Shown piece by piece: positions 53,762 to 63,393 of a stretch of DNA of 64,000 nt. The stretch spans positions 1-64,000 of the forward strand of contig MNYZ01000084.1 of NCBI GenBank assembly GCA_001873365.1, written 5' to 3'. This DNA comes from Oscillatoriales cyanobacterium CG2_30_40_61. Lineage in GTDB: Bacteria > Cyanobacteriota > Cyanobacteriia > Cyanobacteriales > Microcoleaceae. The notes under the pieces were generated by a model. It saw nothing but the letters and a program-made list of their open reading frames with translations. It had not been told where the DNA came from and ran no database searches. A program made the position numbers and the translations under genes. Numbering within the stretch: position 1 is the stretch's first letter; each line of letters begins with the position of its first letter.

Positions 53762-53867
53762 TATAGCGCTACGCATTACAGTTAGGACACTTTTGAGTTC
53801 TGAAACCCTTTCACTGCTTACTGTTCCCAGATCCGGTGTTCCCTGTTCCCTAGCGCGTAGCGCTATA
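53762..53867. mobile_element. 106-bp element with perfect 13-bp terminal inverted repeats
   Basis: It begins TATAGCGCTACGC and ends GCGTAGCGCTATA. Between them is a short non-coding segment. No ORF is present. It ends 8 bases before the stop codon of the HNH gene, whose transcripts it may terminate. It resembles a MITE. Confidence 0.65.
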
Positions 53868-53875
53868 ATGCAAAA

Positions 53876-54373
53876 TTAAAGACCAATGACATACTTTTGC
53901 CACTCTTTATTCATACCGCTTTTAACGTGCCGAGTAACTTCAAAATAGAGGCTACTATGGGGTTTACGCGGTGGGGTACGCAAAGTCATTCCGGCTTCTT
54001 TGGGGGTGCGACTGCCCTTTCTGACATTACAGCAAACACAGGCTGACACCAGATTTTCCCAGGTATCGCCACCTCCACGAGACCGGGGAATAATGTGATC
54101 TAGGGTTAAATCTTCTCCAGTGTGACCACAGTATTGACAAGAGTGGCTATCCCGGTGCAATATATTCCTTCGGGTGAGAGGAATATCTTTATAGGGAACC
54201 CGAACATAGTGGCGCAGCCTAATCACAGTGGGCAATGGAAAATCGGGGAGAAGGAATTTTCCATTATGCTCAACCTGCTCGGCTTTTTCTTTGAGTAATA
54301 AGACAACCGCCCGTCGCCAAGTCGTAATATTGAGTGGCTCATAGGAGGCGTTCAATACCAAAACACTACCCAT
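53876..54373 (-). CDS. HNH endonuclease family protein
   Basis: A 165-aa protein starting MGSVLVLNASYEPLNITTWR, then the HNH core CQYCGHTGEDLTLDHIIPRS with DTWENLVSACVCCNVRKGSR: two Cys pairs bind zinc and the His-Asn-His triplet forms the active site. This short form is widespread in cyanobacteria as a housekeeping gene of unknown role, not an obvious mobile nuclease. I chose the ATG at 54373; a frame to 54412 adds 13 residues. It diverges from alr. Confidence 0.82.
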   Translation of the reverse strand: MGSVLVLNASYEPLNITTWRRAVVLLLKEKAEQVEHNGKFLLPDFPLPTVIRLRHYVRVPYKDIPLTRRNILHRDSHSCQYCGHTGEDLTLDHIIPRSRGGGDTWENLVSACVCCNVRKGSRTPKEAGMTLRTPPRKPHSSLYFEVTRHVKSGMNKEWQKYVIGL

Positions 54374-54446
54374 TGGCTGGATTTTGCGATAAGATTTGAC
54401 CGATATTAACACAGCTTAACGCCTTCAGGGGTTAAACGACAAAAAT

Positions 54447-55652
54447 ATGGTGAGTGGAAAATCTATTTCTATTGAAAACACGACTTTGCTCAATTCGGAG
54501 ATAGAAGTTGGAATTCGTCAACGGGCGTGGGTGGAAGTGGATTTAGATGCGATCGCTGAAAATATCGGCCAGCTTAAAAGTTTATTATCTCCTCAAACAA
54601 AATTAATGGCGGTAGTCAAAGCCGACGCCTACGGACATGGGGCTGTTTCCGTGGCTAAAACCGTTTGTCAGGCGGGGGCTGGGTGGTTAGCCGTCGCCAC
54701 CCTCCCAGAAGGGATAGAATTACGGGAAGCGGGTATTAAGACACCGATATTACTATTAGGGGCGATCCATACGGCCGAAGAAGTGCAAGCGATCGCCCAT
54801 TGGCAACTACAACCCACCTTATGTACACCCCAACAGGCATTATTATTTTCAGAAACTTTAAATCAATTAGATCAATCTTCTTCAGTTCAAATTAAGATTG
54901 ATACCGGAATGTCCCGATTAGGAACTCCCTGGCAACAAGGGTTAGAATTTTTTAAATTAGTTCAACGATTACCTAATTTAGAATTAGCCGGAATTTATTC
55001 CCATTTCGCCACGGCCGATAGTCCCGATCCCACGGTGATGAGACAACAACATTATCGCTATGAAAATGTAATTAATCAAATCCGAGATCATTGGCAATCC
55101 GATTCTGATTTGCAATTTCCATTATTACATATTTCCAACTCGGCGGCAACCTTAACCGATAGTAATTTACATTACGATATGGTGCGAATTGGATTAAGCC
55201 TTTATGGTCTTTATCCAGCCTCCCATTTAGCATCTATAGTTAGTTTAAAACCCGGTATGCAAATTAAAGCCCGGGTAACCCAAGTTAAAACCATTGAAGC
55301 CGGAACAGGAGTCAGTTATGGCTATCAATTTATTGCAAAAAAACAAACTAAAATTGCCGTGATTGGCATTGGCTATGCTGATGGCATTCCTCGGAATCTT
55401 TCTAATAAAATTAAAGTCTTAATTCGGGGTCAATTAGTTGATCAAATCGGCACAATTACCATGGATCAAATCATGTTAGATGTGAGTGAAATTTCCGATT
55501 TACAAGTCGGGGAAGTCGTTACTTTATTAGGTAAAGATGGAGAATATTCGATTTCCGCCGATGATTGGGCGAATACCCTTGGCACAATTTCATGGGAAAT
55601 TCTTTGTGGATTTAAACATCGACTTCCCCGTGTTAATATTATGAATAAATAG
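54447..55652 (+). CDS. alr: Alanine racemase
   Basis: A 401-aa PLP enzyme. VKADAYGHGAVSVAKTV holds the Lys that binds PLP, IKIDTGMSRLGTPW is the next family block, and YGLYPASHL and VSYGYQFIAKKQTKIAVIGI contain the catalytic Tyr region. DQIMLDVS follows. It interconverts L- and D-alanine for peptidoglycan. There is a 23-residue N-terminal extension before RQRAWVEVDLDAIAENI. The CDF gene starts 18 nt downstream, so the two may form an operon. Confidence 0.93.
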   Translation: MVSGKSISIENTTLLNSEIEVGIRQRAWVEVDLDAIAENIGQLKSLLSPQTKLMAVVKADAYGHGAVSVAKTVCQAGAGWLAVATLPEGIELREAGIKTPILLLGAIHTAEEVQAIAHWQLQPTLCTPQQALLFSETLNQLDQSSSVQIKIDTGMSRLGTPWQQGLEFFKLVQRLPNLELAGIYSHFATADSPDPTVMRQQHYRYENVINQIRDHWQSDSDLQFPLLHISNSAATLTDSNLHYDMVRIGLSLYGLYPASHLASIVSLKPGMQIKARVTQVKTIEAGTGVSYGYQFIAKKQTKIAVIGIGYADGIPRNLSNKIKVLIRGQLVDQIGTITMDQIMLDVSEISDLQVGEVVTLLGKDGEYSISADDWANTLGTISWEILCGFKHRLPRVNIMNK

Positions 55653-55670
55653 TCATTTAGGATATCTGTT

Positions 55671-56591
55671 GTGGTTCATCATCATTCCCATGATCATTCC
55701 CACAGTCATGCTCCCAAAACCTATACCCGGGCTTTTCAAATCGGTATTGGCTTAAATATTGGCTTTGTGTTGATTGAGGTCGCCTTTGGATTAATTACCC
55801 AATCCCTAGCACTACTAGCCGATGCCGGACACAACCTGAGTGATGTTTTGGGGCTGTTACTGGCCTGGGGTGCTAGTTACCTGGCCCAGCTTCCACCCAA
55901 TCAAACCTATACCTATGGTTGGCGGCGATCATCAATTTTGGCCGCCCTACTCAATGGAATTCTACTGCTGCTGGCGATGGGAGGCATTACCTGGGAAGCG
56001 TTGCGCCGACTCCAAGAACCCACTCCCGTGCCGGGTATGACCCTAATTTGGGTCGCTGGGGTGGGAGTCGTGATCAATACCCTGACCGCCCTCTTGTTTT
56101 TCTCCGGGGGCAAAAAAGATATTAATATTCGGGGTGCGTTTCTGCACATGGCGGCTGATGCGCTGGTTTCCGTGGGGGTAGTGTTGGCCGGAATAGCCAT
56201 TTTGTTAACGGGGTGGCTGTGGTTTGATCCTGCTATTAGTTTAGTGATTGTGGTCGTGATTGTGGCAGGGACTTGGAACCTACTGCGGGATGCCCTAGGA
56301 TTAAGTTTAGATCGGGTTCCCAAGCACATCGAACCCCTGGCGGTACGGACTTTTCTACAAGAGTTACCGGGGGTGGCACAAGTCCATGATCTTCATATTT
56401 GGGGCATGAGTACCACAGAAACAGCCCTGACTGCCCATTTGGTGATGCCCGAAGGCTGTCCAGGAGATGGCTTTTTAGTCCATATCAGCGAGGAATTGCA
56501 TCATCACTTTGATATCGACCATCCTACCTTACAAGTTGAAATCGGGGATGAGCAGTATCCTTGTCCCCTGGAGCCTGATCATATTGTTTAA
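55671..56591 (+). CDS. Cation diffusion facilitator family transporter (CzcD/ZitB-like)
   Basis: A 306-aa protein from a GTG start. The N-terminus is His-rich (VHHHSHDHSHSHAP), a zinc-binding tail, then six membrane helices. Family motifs are LALLADAGHNLSDVLGLLLA (HxxxD site), LHMAADALVSVGVVLAGIAI and a cytosolic domain with VHDLHIWGMSTTE. It should export Zn2+ or similar ions out of the cytosol. Together with alr it forms a short plus-strand unit. Intact. Confidence 0.92.
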   Translation: MVHHHSHDHSHSHAPKTYTRAFQIGIGLNIGFVLIEVAFGLITQSLALLADAGHNLSDVLGLLLAWGASYLAQLPPNQTYTYGWRRSSILAALLNGILLLLAMGGITWEALRRLQEPTPVPGMTLIWVAGVGVVINTLTALLFFSGGKKDINIRGAFLHMAADALVSVGVVLAGIAILLTGWLWFDPAISLVIVVVIVAGTWNLLRDALGLSLDRVPKHIEPLAVRTFLQELPGVAQVHDLHIWGMSTTETALTAHLVMPEGCPGDGFLVHISEELHHHFDIDHPTLQVEIGDEQYPCPLEPDHIV

Positions 56592-56642
56592 GACCAACGC
56601 TCACGGCGCAGCCTATTCCCCATTGCCTATTCCCTATTCCCC

Positions 56643-57704
56643 TTAAATGCTTTGAGTCTCTAACCAATTGGCGGCATCTATTCCCGATTTTAACGCCCCT
56701 TCAATTTGATTTCCACCACACCAGTCCCCCGCACAAACTAAGGGTAATGGAGTTGTATTGGTTAAACAAGAAACCCTTAAAGGTGTTCGACAAAAAGCAT
56801 AACGCCAGCGATGAATTTGCATCCATTCGGGAGTATCTAACCAGGGTAATAAGGTATTTGCAGCTTGATCAATTAATTTTTGTCCGACGGCGTTTAAATC
56901 ACTTGCTTCTAAATATTGTTGAGCAAAATTACTATTGCTTTGAATAACAAAAACAGGCTGGGTAGGATGCAAGCGTTTACTGCTATCTATTCCTACCCAA
57001 GCTAATAGGGAATCATCAGAAAACGTCACCGCTTTCCAATCTGGAATATCTGGATTATGTTCTTTTGAATAACCTGCTATTACCGTAATACAAGGCTCAT
57101 AATCAACGGATTTGATCTGATTTAAAAAAATAGATTCAAACTCAATATCAGATGATTCTAATAACATCAAGGCTTGGGGGGCAGGAATAGCAATAACCAG
57201 AGATTTTGCTGTTACTATTTCAGGTAATTCTGGATTGTTTTTATCCGTTAATTCTATATGACATTGCCAATTATTTTCTGTTGTAATTGTTACAGATTCA
57301 ACTCGACTATTTACCTGAATATTTAAGCCTTCAGCCATAATTTTTCCGACGGTACTTATACCGGAAGGCATAATATAATAGGGTTGAGAAATAGCTTGAG
57401 GTTGGAGTTGATTTTGTTGAAACTCATAGAGGGTATTTGTCCAAAGTTGCAATTGATTTTCTAAGGGTTCAGATGTGATTAATTGTTGAATTAACTGTTG
57501 TAATTGTTCCCCTTTCGGTTCCAAATAACGCACACCATGATCTGCACGAGTTCCTGATACTCGTCGAGTCGCCATCCTTCCTCCCACACCCCTTGATTTA
57601 TCTAAAACTATAACCTTATATCCGGCTTTTTGTAACTGTTTAGCGCAGGTTAAACCGGAAACTCCCGCACCAATGACCGCGACATCAAATATGATTGAAT
57701 TCAT
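56643..57704 (-). CDS. FAD-dependent oxidoreductase, renalase-like
   Basis: A 353-aa flavoprotein. DVAVIGAGVSGLTCAKQLQK (residues 7-26) is the GxGxxG FAD site, and VIVLDKSRGVGGRMATRRVS followed by DHGVRYL is the renalase/NAD(P)-binding amine oxidase pattern. The C-terminus CAGDWCGGNQIEGALKSGID is the second FAD motif. Bacterial renalases oxidise aberrant dihydro-NAD(P) isomers; whether this one does is not shown. It is a single minus-strand unit. Confidence 0.85.
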   Translation of the reverse strand: MNSIIFDVAVIGAGVSGLTCAKQLQKAGYKVIVLDKSRGVGGRMATRRVSGTRADHGVRYLEPKGEQLQQLIQQLITSEPLENQLQLWTNTLYEFQQNQLQPQAISQPYYIMPSGISTVGKIMAEGLNIQVNSRVESVTITTENNWQCHIELTDKNNPELPEIVTAKSLVIAIPAPQALMLLESSDIEFESIFLNQIKSVDYEPCITVIAGYSKEHNPDIPDWKAVTFSDDSLLAWVGIDSSKRLHPTQPVFVIQSNSNFAQQYLEASDLNAVGQKLIDQAANTLLPWLDTPEWMQIHRWRYAFCRTPLRVSCLTNTTPLPLVCAGDWCGGNQIEGALKSGIDAANWLETQSI

Positions 57705-57806
57705 GGGTATTGTTCAACTTCAGTTTCTTAGATTATAAGTGTATATTGCTAATTCCTGATATTCTAAATGAATGAAAGTTGTAATCTGATGGGTTGTGTT
57801 AAAATT

Positions 57807-58151
57807 ATGGAAGTTCAACCTAAGCAAGTAAAAACCTATTTAAAACCTGATGGAACAAGTCCCTTTGAAGAATGGCTAGATGCTTTTCAGGATATTAGAG
57901 GAGTATCTCTAATTAAGAAACGACTAAGGCGAGTTGAACTTGGAAATTTAGGAGATTATCGCTCAGTAGGAGAAGGAGTATATGAATTTAGAATTGATTA
58001 TGGATCGGGTTATCGCATTTATTTTGGACAAATTGGTTTAACTGTTGTATTACTTCTCTGCGGGGGTGATAAAAGTTCTCAAAAAGAAGATATTAAAAAA
58101 GCTCAAAAATACTGGAGAAATTATGAACAAACTGAAACTTCCCACAAGTAA
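57807..58151 (+). CDS. Type II toxin, RelE/HigB-like (addiction-module killer family)
   Basis: A 114-aa protein from the ATG at 57807, reading MEVQPKQVKTYLKPDGTSPF, then WLDAFQDIRGVSLIKKRLRR, GVYEFRIDYGSGYRIYFGQI and LLLCGGDKSSQKEDIKKA. This matches the PF05973-type HigB/RelE-like killer family, with the conserved (Y/F)R(I/V)Y(F/Y) and GG-K-QxxDI blocks. An earlier ATG at 57768 is less likely. Its end overlaps the antitoxin gene by 29 nt, a toxin-first order like higBA. Confidence 0.85.
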   Translation: MEVQPKQVKTYLKPDGTSPFEEWLDAFQDIRGVSLIKKRLRRVELGNLGDYRSVGEGVYEFRIDYGSGYRIYFGQIGLTVVLLLCGGDKSSQKEDIKKAQKYWRNYEQTETSHK

Positions 58152-58458
58152 AAACTATCACGAATATTTGATTTCTTCTCTCAAAGACCCAATTAGTGCT
58201 GCGGGCTATTTAGAAGTAATGTTGGAAATTGAAGAAAATCAACCTGAACCCGAATTACTTCAGGCTGCATTTAAAGATATTGTTGATGCGTATTTACAAA
58301 ATCATCAGTTAACCGAAGAAGCTCATCAACTTTATAACAAGCTAGATCAGATGTTATCTCAAAGTAAAGGTGAAGAAATTTATACATTTATTTCCTGGCT
58401 TAATGCAATGGGTTTACAATTAAATGTAACAGTTAAACCCATTGAGCAAAAAGAATAA
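58123..58458 (+). CDS. Antitoxin partner of the HigB-like toxin
   Basis: A 111-aa helical protein from the ATG at 58123, reading MNKLKLPTSKNYHEYLISSL, then KDPISAAGYLEVMLEIEENQ. DP..A..YL...LE is the usual start of antitoxins paired with this toxin family, in which a C-terminal HTH is common but here not obvious. It overlaps the toxin end by 29 nt. The intact pair should act as an addiction module. The longer frame from 58045 lies within the toxin gene. Confidence 0.8.
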   Translation: MNKLKLPTSKNYHEYLISSLKDPISAAGYLEVMLEIEENQPEPELLQAAFKDIVDAYLQNHQLTEEAHQLYNKLDQMLSQSKGEEIYTFISWLNAMGLQLNVTVKPIEQKE

Positions 58459-58587
58459 CGATGAATTTCAGGAGATTTAATGATCAATTGTTCATAAAAC
58501 AGGATTTAATGATCAGGGATAAGAGATTTTCCCAAAAAGTAGTAAAATGGTAAACGAAAGAACTCCCAATTGAGGAGGATATCAACA

Positions 58588-59427
58588 TTGGACGAACTTA
58601 GATCTGGATTAGAACTGGCAACAGAAGATGAATTAGAACAGTTGACAGAACTCTTGTTTAGTCGGGGTTTGAACCCTTTAGACTATGTACAAACTCCCAC
58701 CCCCATCGACATTCAAAGTCGAGACCGGGAAGCCTGGTTAGACGCCTTAGAACAGCGTTTTCGCTATCTCGCCGCCGATGGGGTGACGGTATTGCGGGGA
58801 AAAACTCAACAGGTGACTTACCGCCAAGCCTTAATTCAAGTCTGTAATTATTTGAAAATTCCCTATTCTAAAAACCTATCAACGGCCGACTTAGAAGTGG
58901 AAGTTTTTTTACATCTTTTGGGTCAAGCTTGGAAACGTTTACCCCAGTCTGAACAAGCCGACCTCACCCAAAAAGTTCAAAAAGCCTTAACAGAAACTAA
59001 CCCCTTAAAACCCCTACCTATTTCTGCTCAAAAAGATCCGTTGGGATGGTTGTTTAAAGCCGGAAGTTTGGTGGCTGTTAGTTCTGTTATTCGCCCGATT
59101 ATTTTAGGACAAATTGCCCGTCAGTTTGCCTTACATTTTGCCAAATATCAAGTAGCAAAAGAAGCCTTAATTAAAGGAGGTGCAACCGCCGCCACTCAAT
59201 TTCAAAATTATGTTGCTATTCAAGCCGCTAACCGAGGAATGGCCGTTACAGCAACTAAATATGGTTTAACTCGCAGTGTATTTTCTTTCCTGGGGCCGTT
59301 ATTATGGACGTGGTTAGTGGCCGACTTGGGATGGCGAGCAATTTCTACTAATTATGCTCGGATTATTCCCACCATATTTACTTTAGCACAAATTCGGTTA
59401 ACCCGTTCCGATTGGGCTTATTCTTAA
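58588..59427 (+). CDS. YaaW (UPF0174) family protein
   Basis: A 279-aa protein. I chose the TTG at 58588 because GAGGAGGAT lies 9-17 bases before it; the frame also opens at 58570 inside that site. LRSGLELATEDELEQLTELL and ADLEVEVFLHLLGQAWKRLP are YaaW-type segments, and the C-terminal part has hydrophobic patches (LFKAGSLVAVSSVIRPIIL, VFSFLGPLLWTWLVADLGWR) that may enter the membrane. YaaW function is unknown. It lies 34 nt upstream of the O-antigen-ligase-like gene on the same strand. Confidence 0.78.
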   Translation: MDELRSGLELATEDELEQLTELLFSRGLNPLDYVQTPTPIDIQSRDREAWLDALEQRFRYLAADGVTVLRGKTQQVTYRQALIQVCNYLKIPYSKNLSTADLEVEVFLHLLGQAWKRLPQSEQADLTQKVQKALTETNPLKPLPISAQKDPLGWLFKAGSLVAVSSVIRPIILGQIARQFALHFAKYQVAKEALIKGGATAATQFQNYVAIQAANRGMAVTATKYGLTRSVFSFLGPLLWTWLVADLGWRAISTNYARIIPTIFTLAQIRLTRSDWAYS

Positions 59428-59461
59428 TACTGATTTAAGGTTTTTAGACCAAGTTTAACCC

Positions 59462-60781
59462 ATGCAATCCCTACTTTTACCCCACCCAGAACGACGGTTA
59501 CAGTTACCTTGGAATTGTTTACAATGGGGGGTATTTTTATTACCTATTTTACCAATATTTGGCAGTATTTCTATTTTTTTGGGAATGGTTCTCAGTTATA
59601 GACGTCAGTTCAAATCAATTCGGGAAAATCTCCTTAACCAAGGATTAGCTATTTTAAGTATTTTATTAGTTATTAGTTCTATTTTAGCAGATAATTCCCT
59701 TGAATCTTTCCTGGGTTTAAATAATTTTATTCCCTATTTTATTATGTTTGCGGGATTAAGTGAAATTATCCAAACCCCTAGTCAATTGCGACGGTTATCA
59801 TGGTTAATGATATTTAGTGCTATTCCCGTGACAATTTTGGGACTAGGACAACAATATTTAAGCTGGTCGGGAATTGATATTTTACAGGGAATTTTAGGTT
59901 GGAGTTTACAACTAAATGGCAACCCGGTGGGTCGAATGTCATCGGTATTTATGTATGCTAATATTTTAGCAGCCTATTTAATAATTATTTTCACATTAAC
60001 CCTAGGATTATTAATTCAAGAATGGCAAAATAAATCTCAAAATTATGATATTTTTATTTTCAATAAAAACCAAAAAATAATAATATTAATTATCACACTA
60101 TTATTAACAGCAATTGACTTAATTTTAACCAACTCTCGTAATGCTTGGGGATTAGGGGTTTTATCAAGTTTAGCCTATGCTTTATATTTAGGATGGTGGT
60201 GGTTAATATTATTCGTGATAACAGGAGTAACGGCCGTTTTCGGGTCAGCTTTTGCACCTTCTCCAATTAAAGAAGGGTTAAGAATGATTATCCCCGCTTA
60301 TTTTTGGCAAAGAATTACCGATGAAAATTTTGTGCGTCCGGTAGAAACCCTGAGAATTACCCAATGGAAATTTACCTTAAATTTAACCCAAACTCGGCCA
60401 TTAACCGGATGGGGATTAAGAAATTTTACGCCCCTATATGAAGCTAAAATGAACGTTTGGTTAGGTCATCCCCATAATTTATTTTTAATGCTATTTGCTG
60501 AAATAGGAATTCCAGCAACATTGCTATTTATGGGAATAATTGGTTGGATTTTAAGTCAAGGATTTTTATTATTAAAAAATAGCCTAACTAATCCTTCTGA
60601 GCGATTAATTTATTATAGCTATTTAATTACCTTTTTAGGATTAATTTTGTTTAACTGTTTTGATGTCAGTTTGTTTGATTTTAGAGTAAATACCTTGAGT
60701 TGGATCATTTTATCAGGAATTTGGGGAGTTGTTTGTCATGAGCAAAAATCTGATCATAACAACAAATATCCGGCGGAATAG
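59462..60781 (+). CDS. O-antigen ligase / IctB-like polytopic membrane protein
   Basis: A 439-aa protein with about twelve membrane helices. The Wzy_C motif lies near the end: TQTRPLTGWGLRNFTPLYEA then VWLGHPHNLFLMLFAEIGI, with the conserved HPHN. Such proteins ligate or polymerise surface glycans. The cyanobacterial branch includes IctB, once proposed as a bicarbonate transporter. The sequence favours a glycan role but does not decide. It follows the YaaW gene by 34 nt. Confidence 0.8.
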   Translation: MQSLLLPHPERRLQLPWNCLQWGVFLLPILPIFGSISIFLGMVLSYRRQFKSIRENLLNQGLAILSILLVISSILADNSLESFLGLNNFIPYFIMFAGLSEIIQTPSQLRRLSWLMIFSAIPVTILGLGQQYLSWSGIDILQGILGWSLQLNGNPVGRMSSVFMYANILAAYLIIIFTLTLGLLIQEWQNKSQNYDIFIFNKNQKIIILIITLLLTAIDLILTNSRNAWGLGVLSSLAYALYLGWWWLILFVITGVTAVFGSAFAPSPIKEGLRMIIPAYFWQRITDENFVRPVETLRITQWKFTLNLTQTRPLTGWGLRNFTPLYEAKMNVWLGHPHNLFLMLFAEIGIPATLLFMGIIGWILSQGFLLLKNSLTNPSERLIYYSYLITFLGLILFNCFDVSLFDFRVNTLSWIILSGIWGVVCHEQKSDHNNKYPAE

Positions 60782-60805
60782 CAACCAAACACCTAAAACC
60801 CCATT

Positions 60806-61432
60806 TTATAAATTCCTCAATAATTCCACAGCAACCCGTCGATAATCTGAAGCCGCTTCCCTAGAATTATGACTTTTAGATTGAATAATTGGCAATCCTT
60901 CCAAGGGACAACGCTCATGGGCTTTATAGGCCCGAATAATATTTTTAAAGACCGGAATGCCAGCTTCTTGTAAGGATTTTTGGGCTTCAAAAGCATCCCC
61001 TAAACTCCGGGGATCTACCTTATTCATTAACACTTTATGGGGAACTTTTGACGGAGTAATAGTCGATCTCACCGTTTCAATTAATGCTACTAAATCCATC
61101 GGCGCCACCTGGGTCGGTAATACCAAATAATCGGCTACTTCAATAACAGCTAATAACGCATCGGATTTTAAAGCCGGAGGCGTATCTACGACTACCAATT
61201 CATAGTCCTGTACCTGTTTCAATCGAGATAGTAAACTCGGGTCAGTCTCAGAAGAATGCTCAAAGGGCATTTCTCCCCCTTGGCCCTGTTCAGCCCACCA
61301 ACAAGCTGAACCCTGGGGGTCTGTATCCACTAAAAGGGTGCTAAAGTTATTAGCGAGAATTGCTGCTAGGTTAATGGCGGTTGTGGTTTTGCCCACTCCC
61401 CCTTTTCCATTGGCGATCGCTAGAATTTTGGC
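60806..61432 (-). CDS. ParA-family ATPase
   Basis: A 208-aa protein from the ATG at 61432 ([20 protein letters not shown]), with a deviant Walker A KGGVGKTT at residues 11-18, then [38 protein letters not shown] and [13 protein letters not shown]. There is no HTH, as in small chromosomal ParA/Soj or MipZ-like enzymes and orphan ParAs of cyanobacteria (McdA-like positioning ATPases also fall here). No parB lies next to it. It probably positions a cellular cargo. It diverges from pgi. Confidence 0.85.
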   Translation of the reverse strand, partial: AKILAIANGKGGVGKTTTAINLAAILANNFSTLLVDTDPQGSACWWAEQGQGGEMPFEHSSETDPSLLSRLKQVQDYELVVVDTPPALKSDALLAVIEVADYLVLPTQVAPMDLVALIETVRSTITPSKVPHKVLMNKVDPRSLGDAFEAQKSLQEAGIPVFKNIIRAYKAHERCPLEGLPIIQSKSHNSREAASDYRRVAVELLRNL

Positions 61433-61580
61433 CATAGTTATAGATCCGGTGGCAAGCAAATTTCAGTTTAACTGATCAAGAGCCAGCCTTAACCGTTAAC
61501 CCTTAATTATTAATTGAAAAAAAGTTAATCTAAACCTGTTATCCTTTAAGCTAAAAATTAATATAGCGGAATTTAAGATT

Positions 61581-63170
61581 ATGGATGCCACTGCACTCTG
61601 GCAACGCTACCAAGATTGGCTATACTACCATGACAGCTTAGGACTGTACCTGGATATTAGTCGGATGGGATTTGACGATGATTTTGTTGCATCCTTATCG
61701 CCCAAGTTTGATCAGGCTTTTGAAGCTATGGACGCCTTGGAAAAAGGGGCGATCGCTAACCCCGATGAAAACCGCATGGTCGGCCATTATTGGTTGCGTG
61801 ACCCTGATCTGGCCCCTACCGAGGATCTCAAGCAAGAAATTGTTCAAACCTTAGAAAAAATAGAGGACTTTAGCAGAAAGATTCATCAAGGTGAAATTAA
61901 ACCCCCTAATACTGCCAAATTCACTGATATTTTATCAATTGGGATTGGGGGATCGGCTTTGGGCCCGGAATTTGTGGCGGAAGCCCTAGCCCCCGATCTG
62001 CCATCACTGAATATCCATTTTATTGATAACACTGATCCTAGGGGCATTGATCGGGTTTTGGCCAAAATTGGCGATCGCATCAAGAGTACCCTAGTGCTGG
62101 TGATTTCCAAGTCCGGTGGCACTCCAGAACCCCGTAACGGCATGATTGAGGTAAAAAATGCCTTTTCTGTCAAAAACTTAAACTTTGCCCAACAAGCCGT
62201 AGCTGTGACCGGAATTGGGAGCAAATTAGATCAACAAGCCCATGCTGAAGGCTGGTTAACCACTTTTCCCATGGCTGATTGGGTGGGGGGACGAACCTCT
62301 GAATTATCGGCCGTGGGACTATTACCTGCGGCCCTACAGGGGATTAATATTCGGGGGATGTTAGCCGGGGCTAGGGCCATGGACATCGCCACCCGTAAAC
62401 CGGAAGTTAAAACCAATCCGGCCGCCTTATTAGCCTTGGCCTGGTATTATGGCGGAAATGGCAGGGGCGAAAAAGATATGGTGGTTTTACCCTATAAAGA
62501 TAGTTTGCTGTTGTTTAGTCGTTATTTACAACAGTTAGTGATGGAATCCTTGGGGAAAGAAAAAGACCTTGATGGCAATATTGTCTATCAGGGAATTGCT
62601 GTTTATGGGAATAAAGGATCAACCGATCAACACGCTTATGTTCAACAACTACGCGACGGAGTTCCTAACTTTTTTGCTACATTTATTGAAGTCTTAAAGG
62701 ATCGATCTTTACCTTCTATTGAAATAGAACCCGGGGTAACAACAGGAGATTATTTATCAGGATTTTTACTCGGAACTCGACAAGCATTGTATGAAAATCA
62801 GCGAGATTCGATTACAATTACGGTTCCAGAAGTTAATCCCGAAATTGTCGGAGCGTTAATTGCTTTGTATGAACGGGCGGTGGGTTTATATGCGTCTTTA
62901 GTGAATATTAACGCTTACCATCAACCGGGTGTTGAAGCCGGGAAAAAAGCAGCCGCCGAAGTTCTGGAATTACAACATAAAATTATTCAAGTTCTCCAAG
63001 ATGCGGGTCAACCTCTATCTCTGGAAACCTTAGCTAAACAGGCGGGAGTTCCTGATCAAATTGAAGCAATTTATAAAATCCTGCGACATTTAGCCACCAA
63101 CAAACGCGGCATCCTATTAGCAGGAAATCCAGGCAAACCAGCCAGCCTAACAGCAAGTATTCACTGGTAA
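61581..63170 (+). CDS. pgi: Glucose-6-phosphate isomerase
   Basis: A 529-aa protein, usual length for cyanobacteria. [20 protein letters not shown] and [14 protein letters not shown] mark the sugar-phosphate site; [15 protein letters not shown] carries the SIS motif; [17 protein letters not shown] and [16 protein letters not shown] contain the catalytic Glu and His. It interconverts glucose-6-phosphate and fructose-6-phosphate. The ATG at 61581 is the natural start. Tandem repeats follow its stop codon. Confidence 0.94.
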   Translation: MDATALWQRYQDWLYYHDSLGLYLDISRMGFDDDFVASLSPKFDQAFEAMDALEKGAIANPDENRMVGHYWLRDPDLAPTEDLKQEIVQTLEKIEDFSRKIHQGEIKPPNTAKFTDILSIGIGGSALGPEFVAEALAPDLPSLNIHFIDNTDPRGIDRVLAKIGDRIKSTLVLVISKSGGTPEPRNGMIEVKNAFSVKNLNFAQQAVAVTGIGSKLDQQAHAEGWLTTFPMADWVGGRTSELSAVGLLPAALQGINIRGMLAGARAMDIATRKPEVKTNPAALLALAWYYGGNGRGEKDMVVLPYKDSLLLFSRYLQQLVMESLGKEKDLDGNIVYQGIAVYGNKGSTDQHAYVQQLRDGVPNFFATFIEVLKDRSLPSIEIEPGVTTGDYLSGFLLGTRQALYENQRDSITITVPEVNPEIVGALIALYERAVGLYASLVNINAYHQPGVEAGKKAAAEVLELQHKIIQVLQDAGQPLSLETLAKQAGVPDQIEAIYKILRHLATNKRGILLAGNPGKPASLTASIHW

Positions 63171-63393
63171 CTATGGATTTTTGATGATTAATTGTTAATT
63201 GTTGAGGTGTTGGGGTATTGACGTATTGACGCATTGACGTATTAATGTGTTGATTATTAACCAGCGAGGACACTCCCCTACCCCCCTACCTCCCCGGTGC
63301 TCCCGGTGCTCCCGGTGCTCCCGGTGCTCCCGGTGCTCCCGGTGCTCCCGGTGCCTCCCCTATTCCCGGTGCCTCCCCTGCCCCCCTATCCCT
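63171..63393. repeat. Tandem repeats between pgi and the response regulator
   Basis: TATTGACG units (about 63215-63243) are followed by seven copies of the nonamer CCCGGTGCT (about 63293-63356), the same family as at 53710-53753. The array ends about 40 bases before the start codon of the regulator, in the place where its promoter would be. Confidence 0.9.

Noticed and set aside
58045-58122. Longer N-terminus for the second antitoxin
   Set aside because: These 26 codons lie within the toxin gene and read as a basic low-complexity stretch; the ATG at 58123 gives the family-like start.
63293-63356. Possible CRISPR or origin iterons
   Set aside because: Nonamers are back to back without spacers, and no replication initiator or DnaA-box cluster is present.
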